Part shown: piece by piece, positions 1 through 7,156 of the stretch
How the letters are laid out: every line of letters starts with the position of its first letter
Numbering within the stretch: position 1 is the first letter of the stretch
Assembly: GCA_964292295.1 (NCBI GenBank)
Contig: CAXYVC010000068.1
Span: 1-13,936 of the forward strand
Origin: CAXYVC01 sp964292295
Lineage (GTDB): Bacteria > Acidobacteriota > Holophagae > Holophagales > Holophagaceae
Reading direction: 5' to 3'
Length of the DNA: 13,936 bases
Notes under the pieces: model-generated
Databases searched by the model: none
Told to the model about the DNA's origin: nothing
The model's input: the letters and a program-made list of their open reading frames with translations, nothing else
Translations under genes and position numbers: made by a program

Positions 1-342
1 GATCCTCGGGACCGTTGGTGCGGTTACCGTGGCTGGCGGCGCGCTCGCCCTCGCGCTGGCCTCGGGCGCGCTCGCGCAGGCGGAGAGGGAGGCCACGCCC
101 GGGGGCTCCGAATCCGCCAGCACCGGGATGGGCAGGGCCCCCACCTCGCCCACCGCCCGCAGCAGCGCGGGGGGCGGCTCGGGCGCGGTGGCGGTGATGG
201 CCCACAGGTCCGCCTCCTCCGGCGGAAGCGCCGGAACGGCCCCCTTGTCGAGGCTCACCGTCCAGGCCACGGCCCAGCGGTGCTCCAGGCCCCGGGTGGG
301 CTCGCCCAGGGTGGACCAGTGCAGGCGGAGAGGTTGCGTCAT
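1..342 (-). CDS. Partial protein of unknown function (5' end only)
   Basis: An open frame reads leftward from an ATG at 342 to the window edge, giving 114 residues with no stop, so the 3' end is missing. It begins MTQPLRLHWSTLGEP and continues through an Ala/Pro-rich stretch. I recognise no domain and see no signal peptide. Third codon positions are strongly G/C for the first 90 or so codons, which supports coding on this strand. Toward the edge (about 1-70) the reading becomes a low-complexity Ala/Ser/Thr/Pro string, while another minus-strand frame reads like a charged helix (RERARGQREGER). This may be a frameshift or simply a linker. A -35/-10 pair lies just upstream at 370-397. No strong Shine-Dalgarno is visible. 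The gene is transcribed away from the 481 operon. Confidence 0.55.
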   Translation of the reverse strand, partial: MTQPLRLHWSTLGEPTRGLEHRWAVAWTVSLDKGAVPALPPEEADLWAITATAPEPPPALLRAVGEVGALPIPVLADSEPPGVASLSACASAPEASARASAPPATVTAPTVPRI

Positions 343-369
343 AGGCGTGGAAGGGAACCCTTTGATCTG

Positions 370-397
370 AGGCTAGATCCCTTCCGCGGGGGGTCAA
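370..397 (-). promoter_or_regulatory. Predicted sigma70-type promoter for the leftward partial gene
   Basis: On the minus strand TTGACC (397-392) and TAGCCT (375-370) are separated by 16 bases. They would start transcription near 363, about 20 bases before the ATG at 342. The spacing and hexamers fit a housekeeping promoter; this is prediction only. Confidence 0.45.
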
Positions 398-406
398 GTC
401 AAAAAG

Positions 407-444
407 TTGACAGGCCTCGGCCCCCCGGCCGCTTCCGGCACAAT
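407..444 (+). promoter_or_regulatory. Possible promoter elements for the 481-2118 gene pair
   Basis: A perfect TTGACA lies at 407-412, and the best -10-like hexamer, CACAAT, is at 439-444, about 30 bases before the first ATG's likely transcript start window. The 26-base spacer is too long for a normal sigma70 promoter, so either only the -10 is used or TTGACA belongs to something else. The 343-480 gap must hold the start for this operon because the upstream gene runs the other way. Confidence 0.25.
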
Positions 445-480
445 GGGGAGCTTCCCCTTTCCAGCCCCTAGAGGATCGCC

Positions 481-1119
481 ATGAAATGCCCCGCCCTCCT
501 GCTCCTGTCCGTCCTCCCCCTGGGCGCCCAGACCTGGGACCTGCGCCTGGAGATCCCCTTCCCCAAGGGGCAGAGCCTTCCGGGCACCCTGCTGCAGGGC
601 ACGGGCCAGCTCGTCTCCGGAGACCTGGACACCGGCAAGGGCGGCATCCTCACCGTGAGCCGGCGCCTTCTCCGCGTGGGCCCCGTGCTGCGCTTCGACT
701 GGACCTTCGAGGCTTCGCGCTTCAAGGCCGACGGACGGATGCGCGTGGACGCGGACGCCCGCTCCAGCGCGCTGACCCAGAGCGGTGCGGGCCTGGGCCT
801 GAACGCCCAGTTCTGGGTGCCCTTCACGGGCCTCGCCGGGGAGCTCGGCGTGATCGGACGCTTCCAGCACTACGCCTACGAAGGGGCCGGGGCCCGGCAG
901 ACCGAGGACCTGAGCCGCGCCTGGCTGCGCGTGGGCGCCCGCTGGCGCCTGCCCCTGCCCGGGCACCTCTACGTGGCCGCCAGCTACCAGGAGCCCTTGC
1001 GCAAGGACCGCCCCGTGCGCCTCGGCTCCGTCGCTGACCTGGAGAGCTACCTCACGGCCCAGGGCAGCGGCCAGGAATTCGAGCGCCTCTGGACCTTCGG
1101 CGCCGGCCTTCAGTTCTAG
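481..1119 (+). CDS. Exported protein of unknown function, probable small outer-membrane beta-barrel
   Basis: The product is 212 residues. It has a short Sec signal (MKCPALLLLSVLPLGA) with likely cleavage before Gln17. The mature part is rich in alternating polar/hydrophobic strands (for example VLRFDWTFEASRF, LGVIGRFQHYAY, AWLRVGARW, HLYVAASY) and ends in Phe (GAGLQF). This pattern is typical of outer-membrane beta-barrels recognised by the BAM machinery. About ten strands could fit, so an 8-12 strand barrel is plausible. No specific family is recognised. A GAGGA Shine-Dalgarno at 471-475 fixes the start. It is followed after 9 bases by a DUF1573-like gene and is probably cotranscribed with it. 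Barrel topology is inferred from composition and the C-terminal residue; function is unknown. Confidence 0.8.
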   Translation: MKCPALLLLSVLPLGAQTWDLRLEIPFPKGQSLPGTLLQGTGQLVSGDLDTGKGGILTVSRRLLRVGPVLRFDWTFEASRFKADGRMRVDADARSSALTQSGAGLGLNAQFWVPFTGLAGELGVIGRFQHYAYEGAGARQTEDLSRAWLRVGARWRLPLPGHLYVAASYQEPLRKDRPVRLGSVADLESYLTAQGSGQEFERLWTFGAGLQF

Positions 1120-1128
1120 GAGACAGCC

Positions 1129-2118
1129 ATGCGATCCCCTGCGAGCCTCCTTCTCCTCTGCGGACTGGCCCTGGCCGCCCAGTCCCCGGCCACGCCGCCG
1201 CCCCAGGCCCCGCCCCGCCTCCAGGTGCAGCCTCCGGGCCGCCAGGACCTGGGCAGCGCCGGCCCCCGGGAGCGCAAGCGCATCGAGTACACCTTCACCA
1301 ACACCAGCGGCGCTCCCATCCGCCTCAAGGCCCTGCCCCTCCAGGCGGGCGTCCTCGTGGAGGGGCCGGCGCTGGAGGAGCCCATCCCCCCGAAGGGTTC
1401 CGCCGCCCTGGCGGTGATCCTGGACGCCACGGGCCACGCGGGCTGGATGACCCGCACCGTGCGCTTCGAGACGGACGACCCGCGCCAGGGCCGCTACCAG
1501 CTGCCCCTCGCCATGACCGTGCGCCCGGACCTCACCGTGGACCGGGAGCGCGCCTCCTTCGGCGAGGTCGCCCCCCACGAAAGCCCCGAGCTGGTCTTCA
1601 CCTTCCGCCGCGAGACGGGGGATCCCACCACCCTGCGGCTGGAGTCGCAGCTGCCGCCCTACCTGGAGGCCGAGTTCGTGCCGGAGGGCGCCAGCACCAC
1701 CCTGCGCCTGAGCCTGCACCCCTCCCGCCTCGCGCCGGGCGTGCTCCAGGGCCTCGAGTCCCTCACCGTGGGCAGCAACGCCCCGCTCCAGCCCCGCTTC
1801 CGCCTATACGCCGACTGGCGCCTGCGCCACCCCGTGCAGGCCGACCCCGAGCGCCTGGTGATGCGGGATCCGCAGCTCCGCAGCGCCCGGCTCACCCTGC
1901 GCTCCCGGGACGGCAAGCCCCTCGCCCTGCGCCGCGCCCACGTGGAGGGCCCGGGCTTCACCCTCGGTCCCCTTCCCGCCGCCCCCGCGCCGCAGCTCGT
2001 GCTGGAGGTGACGCGCGGCGAGGGCCCGGAGCTCCGCGCCATGCTCGTGCTCAGCTTCGAGGGCGAGGCCGCCCCCCTGCGCATCCCTTTGGTCTACGCG
2101 CCGGAGAACCGGCCCTAG
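1129..2118 (+). CDS. Exported DUF1573-like Ig-fold repeat protein
   Basis: The product is 329 residues with a Sec signal (MRSPASLLLLCGLALAA, cleavage probably before Gln18). It resembles the DUF1573/ASH-type Ig-like family. The first repeat, about residues 38-130, carries the characteristic segment DLGSAGPRERKRIEYTFTNT (40-59), followed by the turn SGAPIRLK. A second copy begins at SFGEVAPHESPELVFTFRRE (143-162), and a weaker third one may span 240-325 (RLVMRDPQ, ARLTLRSRDGKPLALRR). These domains are usually structural or adhesive modules of the periplasm or surface, and no catalytic residues are seen. An AGGAGA Shine-Dalgarno at 1118-1123 overlaps the stop codon of the preceding barrel-like gene, so the two are likely an operon. 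Its own stop codon shares the CTAG at 2115-2118 with the convergent htrA gene, leaving no room for a conventional terminator. Confidence 0.82.
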   Translation: MRSPASLLLLCGLALAAQSPATPPPQAPPRLQVQPPGRQDLGSAGPRERKRIEYTFTNTSGAPIRLKALPLQAGVLVEGPALEEPIPPKGSAALAVILDATGHAGWMTRTVRFETDDPRQGRYQLPLAMTVRPDLTVDRERASFGEVAPHESPELVFTFRRETGDPTTLRLESQLPPYLEAEFVPEGASTTLRLSLHPSRLAPGVLQGLESLTVGSNAPLQPRFRLYADWRLRHPVQADPERLVMRDPQLRSARLTLRSRDGKPLALRRAHVEGPGFTLGPLPAAPAPQLVLEVTRGEGPELRAMLVLSFEGEAAPLRIPLVYAPENRP

Positions 2119-3287
2119 ACCGTCTTGGCGGGGTCCGCGGGCGCATCCCCCTTGGGGTAGAGCGTCACCTTCACGCGCGCGCCGTCCCGAAGCAGCTCCA
2201 GCACCACGGGGGCCTCGGGCGGCTCCAGCTCCAGCAGGTCCGTGAACTCGATGGTCGTTCGGACGGGGTGGCCGTTCAGGCCCACCACCACGTCCCCCAT
2301 CTCGAGCACCTGGCCTTCGGGCGTGATCCGCCAGGGGCGCAGGCCCGCCCGCCCGGCGGGGCTGTTGGGCTCCACCGAGCTGACGATGAAGCCGCCACCG
2401 GTGTCCATGCCCGTGAGCACGTGGCCCGTGAAGCCCAGTTCGGGGCGCTCGTGGTGGCCCTTGGCGATGAGCAGGGGCACCACGCGGTTGAGGGTCTCCA
2501 CGGGGATGGCGAAGCCGATGCCCGCGCTGCTGCCGCTGGTGCTGGCGATGGAGGTGTTCATGCCCACGAGGCGTCCGGCACTGTCCAGCAGGGGGCCGCC
2601 GGAGTTGCCGGGATTGATGGGGGCGTCCACCTGGATCATCCCCCGCAGCAGCGTCGGCAGCGAGGGGTTCACGAGGACTTCGCGGTTCAGGGCACTCACG
2701 ATGCCCGAGGTGAGGGTGTGGTCCAGGCCGAAGGGGCTGCCGATGGCCAGCACGTCCTGCCCCACCACCAGATCCTTCGCCCGGCCCAAGGGCAGGGGGG
2801 GAAGGTCCTTCAGGGGGGCGAAGACCTTGAGCACCGCCACGTCGTAGGTGATGGAGCGCCCGATCACGCGGCCCTTGTAGGTCTTGCCGTCGGCGAGGGT
2901 CACGTCGAACTCGGGCGCCTCCCCCAGGGCACGCCCGGCCTCGTCGGTCACCGTGATCACGTGGTTGTTGGTGACGACGTGGCCGCTCTCGTCCCACACG
3001 AAGGCCGTGCCGGTGCCCGCGGGGATGCGGAAGAGGTCCCGGCTGCCCTCCTTGCGCACGGGCACGATGGCCTCCACGTGCAGCACGCTGGCCTTCGCCT
3101 TGCGGAAGAGGGCGGCCCGCTGGCGCTCCGGCGCGCCGAGGCCCCCGCGGGGCGACACCGGGCGGGGCTTCGCGCCCCGCCGCCCCGCCTCGATCACGGC
3201 GTCCTCCTGGACCTTGTCGGGAGGCGCGCCTGGCAGGGCGGCGCCTGCGGCCAGCAGGAGGGGAAGCACCGAGGAGAAGCGAGGCAT
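2115..3287 (-). CDS. Periplasmic HtrA/Deg-family serine protease with one PDZ domain
   Basis: This 390-residue protein is a trypsin-like S1C protease of the envelope, a family that degrades or refolds damaged exported proteins. The N-terminus (MPRFSSVLPLLLAAGAALPG) is a Sec signal. The catalytic triad is readable: His109 in TNNHVI, Asp149 in TYDVAVLKV and Ser229 in PGNSGGPLL. The protease domain covers about 60-275 and includes IGSPFGLDHTLTSGIVSALN and GIGFAIP. A single PDZ domain follows (about 283-378; GGGFIVSSVEPNSPAGRAGL, then GDVVVGLNG). One PDZ makes it DegS/HtrA-like in layout rather than two-PDZ DegP, but it looks soluble rather than membrane-anchored. A GGAG Shine-Dalgarno (plus-strand 3293-3296) is 5 bases from the ATG. 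It is divergent from the TPR gene at 3350 and convergent with the DUF1573 gene. I withhold a specific deg symbol because the paralogue cannot be decided from sequence alone. Confidence 0.95.
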   Translation of the reverse strand: MPRFSSVLPLLLAAGAALPGAPPDKVQEDAVIEAGRRGAKPRPVSPRGGLGAPERQRAALFRKAKASVLHVEAIVPVRKEGSRDLFRIPAGTGTAFVWDESGHVVTNNHVITVTDEAGRALGEAPEFDVTLADGKTYKGRVIGRSITYDVAVLKVFAPLKDLPPLPLGRAKDLVVGQDVLAIGSPFGLDHTLTSGIVSALNREVLVNPSLPTLLRGMIQVDAPINPGNSGGPLLDSAGRLVGMNTSIASTSGSSAGIGFAIPVETLNRVVPLLIAKGHHERPELGFTGHVLTGMDTGGGFIVSSVEPNSPAGRAGLRPWRITPEGQVLEMGDVVVGLNGHPVRTTIEFTDLLELEPPEAPVVLELLRDGARVKVTLYPKGDAPADPAKTV

Positions 3288-3349
3288 GGAGGCTCCGGAT
3301 CGCTTCTGATGATGCGATGATTGGTCCCCACCACAAGCCCGGAAGCGCC

Positions 3350-4822
3350 ATGGCCGCCCCCCCCCGTTCCCTCCCGCGCTTCAGCCTCGCCTCGCTGCTG
3401 GCGCTGGCCCTGCTCCTGCTCGGCACGGCCGGGGGCCTCCTGCTGCTCCTCCGGGCGCCCCGCACCGAACGCATCCTCCTGCTGGGCCCCTCGGCCCCCG
3501 CCCCCGGCCTCTCCCCCCAGGAGCAGGAGGCCCTGTGGGTGCTGTTCCAGGACCATCTGGAGCTGGCCAGCGGCGCCACCGTGAGCCGCCTGACCAGGCT
3601 TCCCGCCGAGGGCCTGCGCCCCGACGCCCTCCTGGTGGAGCCCGAGGCGCGCCGGGAGGGCGGGCAGCTCGCCCTGGGCCTGCGCTGGGCCTGGGGGCGG
3701 AAGCCGGAGGCCTGGCAGCATCTTGAAGGCCGGGCCGCCGCGCCGGAAGCGGCCTTCCGAGTGGCCCTGAACGCCCTGCCCATGCCCCGCACCCGGGGGA
3801 GCCTCGCGCCCCTGCTGCCCCGGGAGGCCGCCCCCTTCTGGCAGCTCCTCCGTGCCCAGGGATGGAGCCGCGAAGCCTCCCGCCTCGAGGAGGCCGAGGA
3901 GCTGGCGCGCCAGATCACGGAACGCGAGCCGGGCTGCGCGAGCGCCTGGATCGCCCGGGGAGACCTGCTGCACCGCCACCTCCTCAGCCATCCCGCCGAG
4001 CATCCCGACGGGCACGGCGACGCGGAGCGCTTCCTCCGGCAGGGCCTCGACCTGGCACCGCACCACAGCCGGGGCACCTTCCTGCTGGTGCAGAACCGGG
4101 TGGACGGCGGCGACCACCGCACGGCGCTCGCCTTCCTGGAACAGGCCCTGGAGGCATCCCCCCGCAGCGACTGGCTGCTCTGCGCCCTGGGCTACGCCGC
4201 GCGCAACGCGGGCCTGCTGGACCTGGCGCAGCGCGCCCAGGCGCGCCTGGACCGGCTGCAGCCGGCCCCCGCGGGCCAGATCGCCATGGACAACCTCTGG
4301 CTCTACACCGGGGACCTGGCGCGCTTCGAAACCCGGCTGCAGGTGCGCCCGGGCCACCCCCGCAACGCCGTGGTGCACTTCTACCGCGGCTACCTGGCCC
4401 TGGTGCAGCAGGATCGCCCGGAGGCCCGCCTGCACTTCGAGCGGGCCTGCGCCGACCCCGGCGCCTTCGGCGAGTTCTCCCAACTGGCCGCCATCTTCGC
4501 GGCCTACGCGGGGGACCGCCCGGCCGAGGCCCGTTCCCGCCTCCGGGAGCTGGAGCAAACCCGGGCCGGCCTGCGGGTGCCCGACGGCGAGTTCACGTTC
4601 AAGATGGCCGAGGCCCACGCCCTGCTGGGGCAGCAGGAGCAGGCGCTGGACCTCTTGAGCCGCGCCTTCGCCCAGGGCTTCGGCTGCACCCGCTGGTACC
4701 TGGACAGCCCCTTCCTGGCCCAGGTGCGCCAGCGCCCGCGCTGGCAGGCCCTCATCCACCACGTTCAAGAGCGGCAGGCCCTCTTCGAACAGCGCTTCCC
4801 CCCCAGAGCCTTCGGGCTCTGA
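3350..4822 (+). CDS. Membrane-anchored TPR protein
   Basis: The product is 490 residues from the ATG at 3350, preferred because GGAAG lies just upstream at 3341-3345. An upstream in-frame ATG at 3317 would add 11 residues but has no ribosome site. Residues 11-35 form one transmembrane anchor (SLASLLALALLLLGTAGGLL). Residues 40-145 look like an alpha/beta domain (RILLLGPSAP, then LRPDALLVEPEARREGGQLALGL), similar in layout to the domain preceding TPRs in CadC-like and FlgO/TolB-N-like proteins; that link is inference. From about 170 to 470 it consists of TPR-like helical pairs (EAEELARQITEREPGCASAW; AERFLRQGLDLAPHHSRGTF; ALAFLEQALEASPRSDWLL; ARLHFERACADPGAF; ALDLLSRAFAQGF). The end, with DSPFLAQVRQRPRWQALI, matches the closing module common in bacterial TPR signalling proteins. 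It probably scaffolds envelope proteins; its partners are unknown. A UUCG hairpin overlaps its stop codon. Confidence 0.85.
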   Translation: MAAPPRSLPRFSLASLLALALLLLGTAGGLLLLLRAPRTERILLLGPSAPAPGLSPQEQEALWVLFQDHLELASGATVSRLTRLPAEGLRPDALLVEPEARREGGQLALGLRWAWGRKPEAWQHLEGRAAAPEAAFRVALNALPMPRTRGSLAPLLPREAAPFWQLLRAQGWSREASRLEEAEELARQITEREPGCASAWIARGDLLHRHLLSHPAEHPDGHGDAERFLRQGLDLAPHHSRGTFLLVQNRVDGGDHRTALAFLEQALEASPRSDWLLCALGYAARNAGLLDLAQRAQARLDRLQPAPAGQIAMDNLWLYTGDLARFETRLQVRPGHPRNAVVHFYRGYLALVQQDRPEARLHFERACADPGAFGEFSQLAAIFAAYAGDRPAEARSRLRELEQTRAGLRVPDGEFTFKMAEAHALLGQQEQALDLLSRAFAQGFGCTRWYLDSPFLAQVRQRPRWQALIHHVQERQALFEQRFPPRAFGL

Positions 4823-4835
4823 GCCAGGGCTTTTC
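4804..4835 (+). terminator. UUCG-tetraloop hairpin over the TPR gene stop codon, possible terminator or attenuator
   Basis: CAGAGCC (4804-4810), loop TTCG, and GGCTCTG (4815-4821) form a perfect 7-bp stem overlapping the TGA at 4820-4822. The T-rich stretch CTTTTCG comes only about 8 bases later, so termination may be weak. TTCGGGCTCT recurs exactly 40 bases downstream at 4851-4860 and could pair with the same left arm. Confidence 0.45.
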
Positions 4836-4877
4836 GTCCATCTTTCGCCTTTCGGGCTCTTGGCGCATCCTGGAGCC

Positions 4878-6944
4878 ATGCCGCACGCCATGGACCGCCT
4901 CTTCGCCCCCCCGGACGGGCGCCTCTTCGCCTGCTTTCCCGGGGCGGAGGAGCGGCCCGGCCAGCGGCGCATGGCGGAGCTGGTGCACGACGCCATCGGC
5001 GAGGGCGAGGCCCGCTTCAAGGCCTGGCGCGCGGGCGGCGCGGAGCCGGACCAGCGCCCGGACGGCCTGCTGCTGGCGGTGGAAGCGGGCACCGGCACGG
5101 GAAAATCCCTGGGCTACCTGCTTCCGGCCCTGGCCTCGGGCCCCCGCCCCGTGGTGGTGGCCACCCGCACCAAGCAGCTCCAGCGCCAGCTCCTGGACGA
5201 GGACCTGCCCCGGGCGCGGGGCATCCTGAACCGGGACGTGAAGGCCGTGCTCGCCAAGGGCCGCTCGAACTACCTGTGCCTGGCGGCCTGGGAGCAGATG
5301 GAAGCCCACCCCATCGCCGAGATGGCCACCGCCGACTACGGCCTGTGGCAGGCCCTGCCCCGCTGGGCCAAGGAAACCCGCACCGGCGACCGGGAGGAAC
5401 TGGGCCGCTACGGCGAGGGCGAGAGCGAGCTGTGGGACCGCCTGAACGCCCGGGCCGAGACCTGCACGGGGCGCCAGTGCCCGCGCTACGCCGACTGCTT
5501 CCTGATGAAGCTGCGCGCCGAGATCGCGGAGGCCGACCTGGTGGTGGCGAACCACGCCCTGCTCCTGGCGGACCGGGTGCTGCGGGAGTCCGCCTTCGGC
5601 CAGGTGCTCCCGGACGCGCCGGTGCTGGTGCTGGACGAGGCGCACGAGGTGGAGGCCCAGCTCACGGAGAGCTGCTCCGAGGCCTGGTCCAGCCGCGCCA
5701 TGACCCTCCTCTTCCGGGATCTCCAGGGCGAGGCCGCCAAGGACGCGGACGCCGCGGCGCTGGATCCGCTCCTGCTCCCCTGGGAGGACGCCTGGAAGGC
5801 GCTGATGGCCAGCCTGCCGCCGGAAAGCGGAACCTTCGGCTTCGAGGACGAACGGCTCGAGCTCGCCGCCGTGGCCGACGCGGTCTCCGCCTGGATCGAC
5901 GCCGGCCAGGCCGCCTGGACCGAGGCCAAGCGCTTGGCCTCCCGGCGCGACGCGGAGGGCCACCCCGACGCGGCCTGGGGCCGTCTGGCGGAGCGCATCG
6001 GAACGGCCTTCGCGCGCATGGAGCGCATCTTCGCCCAGCCCGAGGGCTGGGTGTCCACTCTCACCCGCGAAGGCCCCTCCACGGTGCTCTTCAAGGCCAA
6101 CCCCGTGGACGTGAAGCCCTTCTTCCACCAGCACCTGCGGCGGGGCTTCGAGACCGTGGTGCTCACCAGCGCCACCCTGCGGGACGGCCGGGGCTTCAAC
6201 GGGCTCAAGCTGCGCCTGGGGCTCACGGAGGAGGAGGCCGCCCGGGCCGCCCACGTGGACAGCCCCTTCGACTTCCCCCGCCAGGGCCTGCTCTTCGTGC
6301 CGCCCGGCCTGCCGGAGCGCCGGGCGGGGCGGGATGGCGTGGGCGAGACCGCCTGGGTGGAGGCCAGCCTCGAGGCCATGGAGCGCCTGCTCGGCGCCAG
6401 CCGCGGCCGCGCCCTGCTGCTCTTCACCTCGCGCAAGATGCTCGCGGCCTTCCGGCCCCGCCTCCAGGCCGCCCTGCCCCAACTCACCTTCTTCGTCCAG
6501 GGCGAGGGCCTGACCCGCCACGCGCTGCTGGAGCGCTTCCGCCAGACCCCCCAGGCCGCCCTGCTGGGGCTGGCCTCCTTCTGGCAGGGCGTGGACCTGC
6601 CCGGCGACGCCCTGCGCCTGGTGGTGGTCACAGCCCTGCCCTTCGCCCCGCCGGACGACCCCGTGCTCCAGGCCCGCGTGCGCGAGGCGGACGCCCTCCG
6701 CCAGGGCCTCGGCTTCGTGGGCATCCAGGTGCCCCAGATGACCCTGAAGCTCAAGCAGGGCATCGGCCGCCTCATCCGCACCCGCACCGACCGGGGCGTG
6801 GTGTGCATCCTGGACCCGCGCCTGATGCTGCCCAGCGAGGACCGCTGCGGCAAGCGCTACGCCGCTCAGGTGCGCGCCGCCCTGCCGCCCTTCCCCCTCA
6901 CCCGGGACTGGCCCACCGTGGAAGCCTTCCTCCAGGCGCTGTAG
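4878..6944 (+). CDS. DinG-family ATP-dependent DNA helicase (XPD-like, 4Fe-4S)
   Basis: The product is 688 residues from the ATG at 4878. It is a superfamily 2 helicase of the DinG/XPD/Rad3 type, enzymes that unwind DNA 5' to 3' and help resolve R-loops, D-loops and blocked forks. Walker A is AGTGTGKS (70-77), motif Ia is VVVATRTKQLQ, the DEAH box is at 253-256 (VLVLDEAHE), and motif VI is QGIGRLIR (627-634). Four cysteines placed as in the DinG iron-sulfur domain are Cys134, Cys196, Cys201 and Cys207 (CTGRQCPRYADC). VVLTSATL marks the start of the second RecA domain. There is no N-terminal exonuclease domain, unlike Firmicute DinG. The start is uncertain: GGAG at 4872-4875 is very close to ATG 4878 and far from ATG 4890, and a TTG at 4860 is also in frame. 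It follows the TPR gene by 55 bases. Confidence 0.93.
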   Translation: MPHAMDRLFAPPDGRLFACFPGAEERPGQRRMAELVHDAIGEGEARFKAWRAGGAEPDQRPDGLLLAVEAGTGTGKSLGYLLPALASGPRPVVVATRTKQLQRQLLDEDLPRARGILNRDVKAVLAKGRSNYLCLAAWEQMEAHPIAEMATADYGLWQALPRWAKETRTGDREELGRYGEGESELWDRLNARAETCTGRQCPRYADCFLMKLRAEIAEADLVVANHALLLADRVLRESAFGQVLPDAPVLVLDEAHEVEAQLTESCSEAWSSRAMTLLFRDLQGEAAKDADAAALDPLLLPWEDAWKALMASLPPESGTFGFEDERLELAAVADAVSAWIDAGQAAWTEAKRLASRRDAEGHPDAAWGRLAERIGTAFARMERIFAQPEGWVSTLTREGPSTVLFKANPVDVKPFFHQHLRRGFETVVLTSATLRDGRGFNGLKLRLGLTEEEAARAAHVDSPFDFPRQGLLFVPPGLPERRAGRDGVGETAWVEASLEAMERLLGASRGRALLLFTSRKMLAAFRPRLQAALPQLTFFVQGEGLTRHALLERFRQTPQAALLGLASFWQGVDLPGDALRLVVVTALPFAPPDDPVLQARVREADALRQGLGFVGIQVPQMTLKLKQGIGRLIRTRTDRGVVCILDPRLMLPSEDRCGKRYAAQVRAALPPFPLTRDWPTVEAFLQAL

Positions 6945-7156
6945 GACACGCCTGCTACGCTGAATCGCCCCCTCCCGAAGGATGATTCATCATGGATCTG
7001 GCGTTTTGGCGCGACAAAATGGGTCTATCGGGTCGGGCCTTCGAGCGGTTGCGGCTCGCGACGTGGTCCAGTTTGGGCCAGCCCGAGCCTGGCCCACGTC
7101 CGCTCCACGCCTTTAGCTGTAGCGAAAGGCTGGCCGCAACCGCATCATCCGGATTC
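6945..7156 (+). promoter_or_regulatory. Structured leader region of atypical composition before the secreted TPR/JAMM-like gene
   Basis: These 212 bases between dinG and the next gene are visibly less GC-rich than their surroundings. An extended -10-like TGCTACGCT sits at 6953-6961, giving a possible transcript leader of about 190 bases. Three successive hairpins can be drawn: CGAGC with GCTCG (about 7042-7058), GACGTGG (7060-7066) with CCACGTC (7094-7100) plus an inner CCAG/CTGG stem, and GCCTTT with AAAGGC (about 7110-7131) with an inner GC/GC pair. No known riboswitch signature was recognised. An in-frame ATG at 6992 would extend the downstream protein by 55 residues, but those codons lack the G/C third-position bias and would bury the signal peptide. 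Confidence 0.4.

Noticed and set aside
3317..3349. Upstream ATG for the TPR gene
   Set aside because: It has no Shine-Dalgarno; the ATG at 3350 has GGAAG just upstream and keeps the membrane anchor at the N-terminus.
1804..5098. Long antisense open frames across the htrA, TPR and helicase region (for example 1804-4122 and 3194-5098, minus)
   Set aside because: They overlap recognised genes, are Arg/Ser/Pro-rich or Gly/Gln/Glu-rich, and cross genuine gene boundaries. They are composition artefacts.
6992..7156. N-terminal extension of the 7157 gene from an in-frame ATG at 6992
   Set aside because: The 55 extra codons lack G/C third-position bias, fall in the hairpin region and would place the signal peptide internally.
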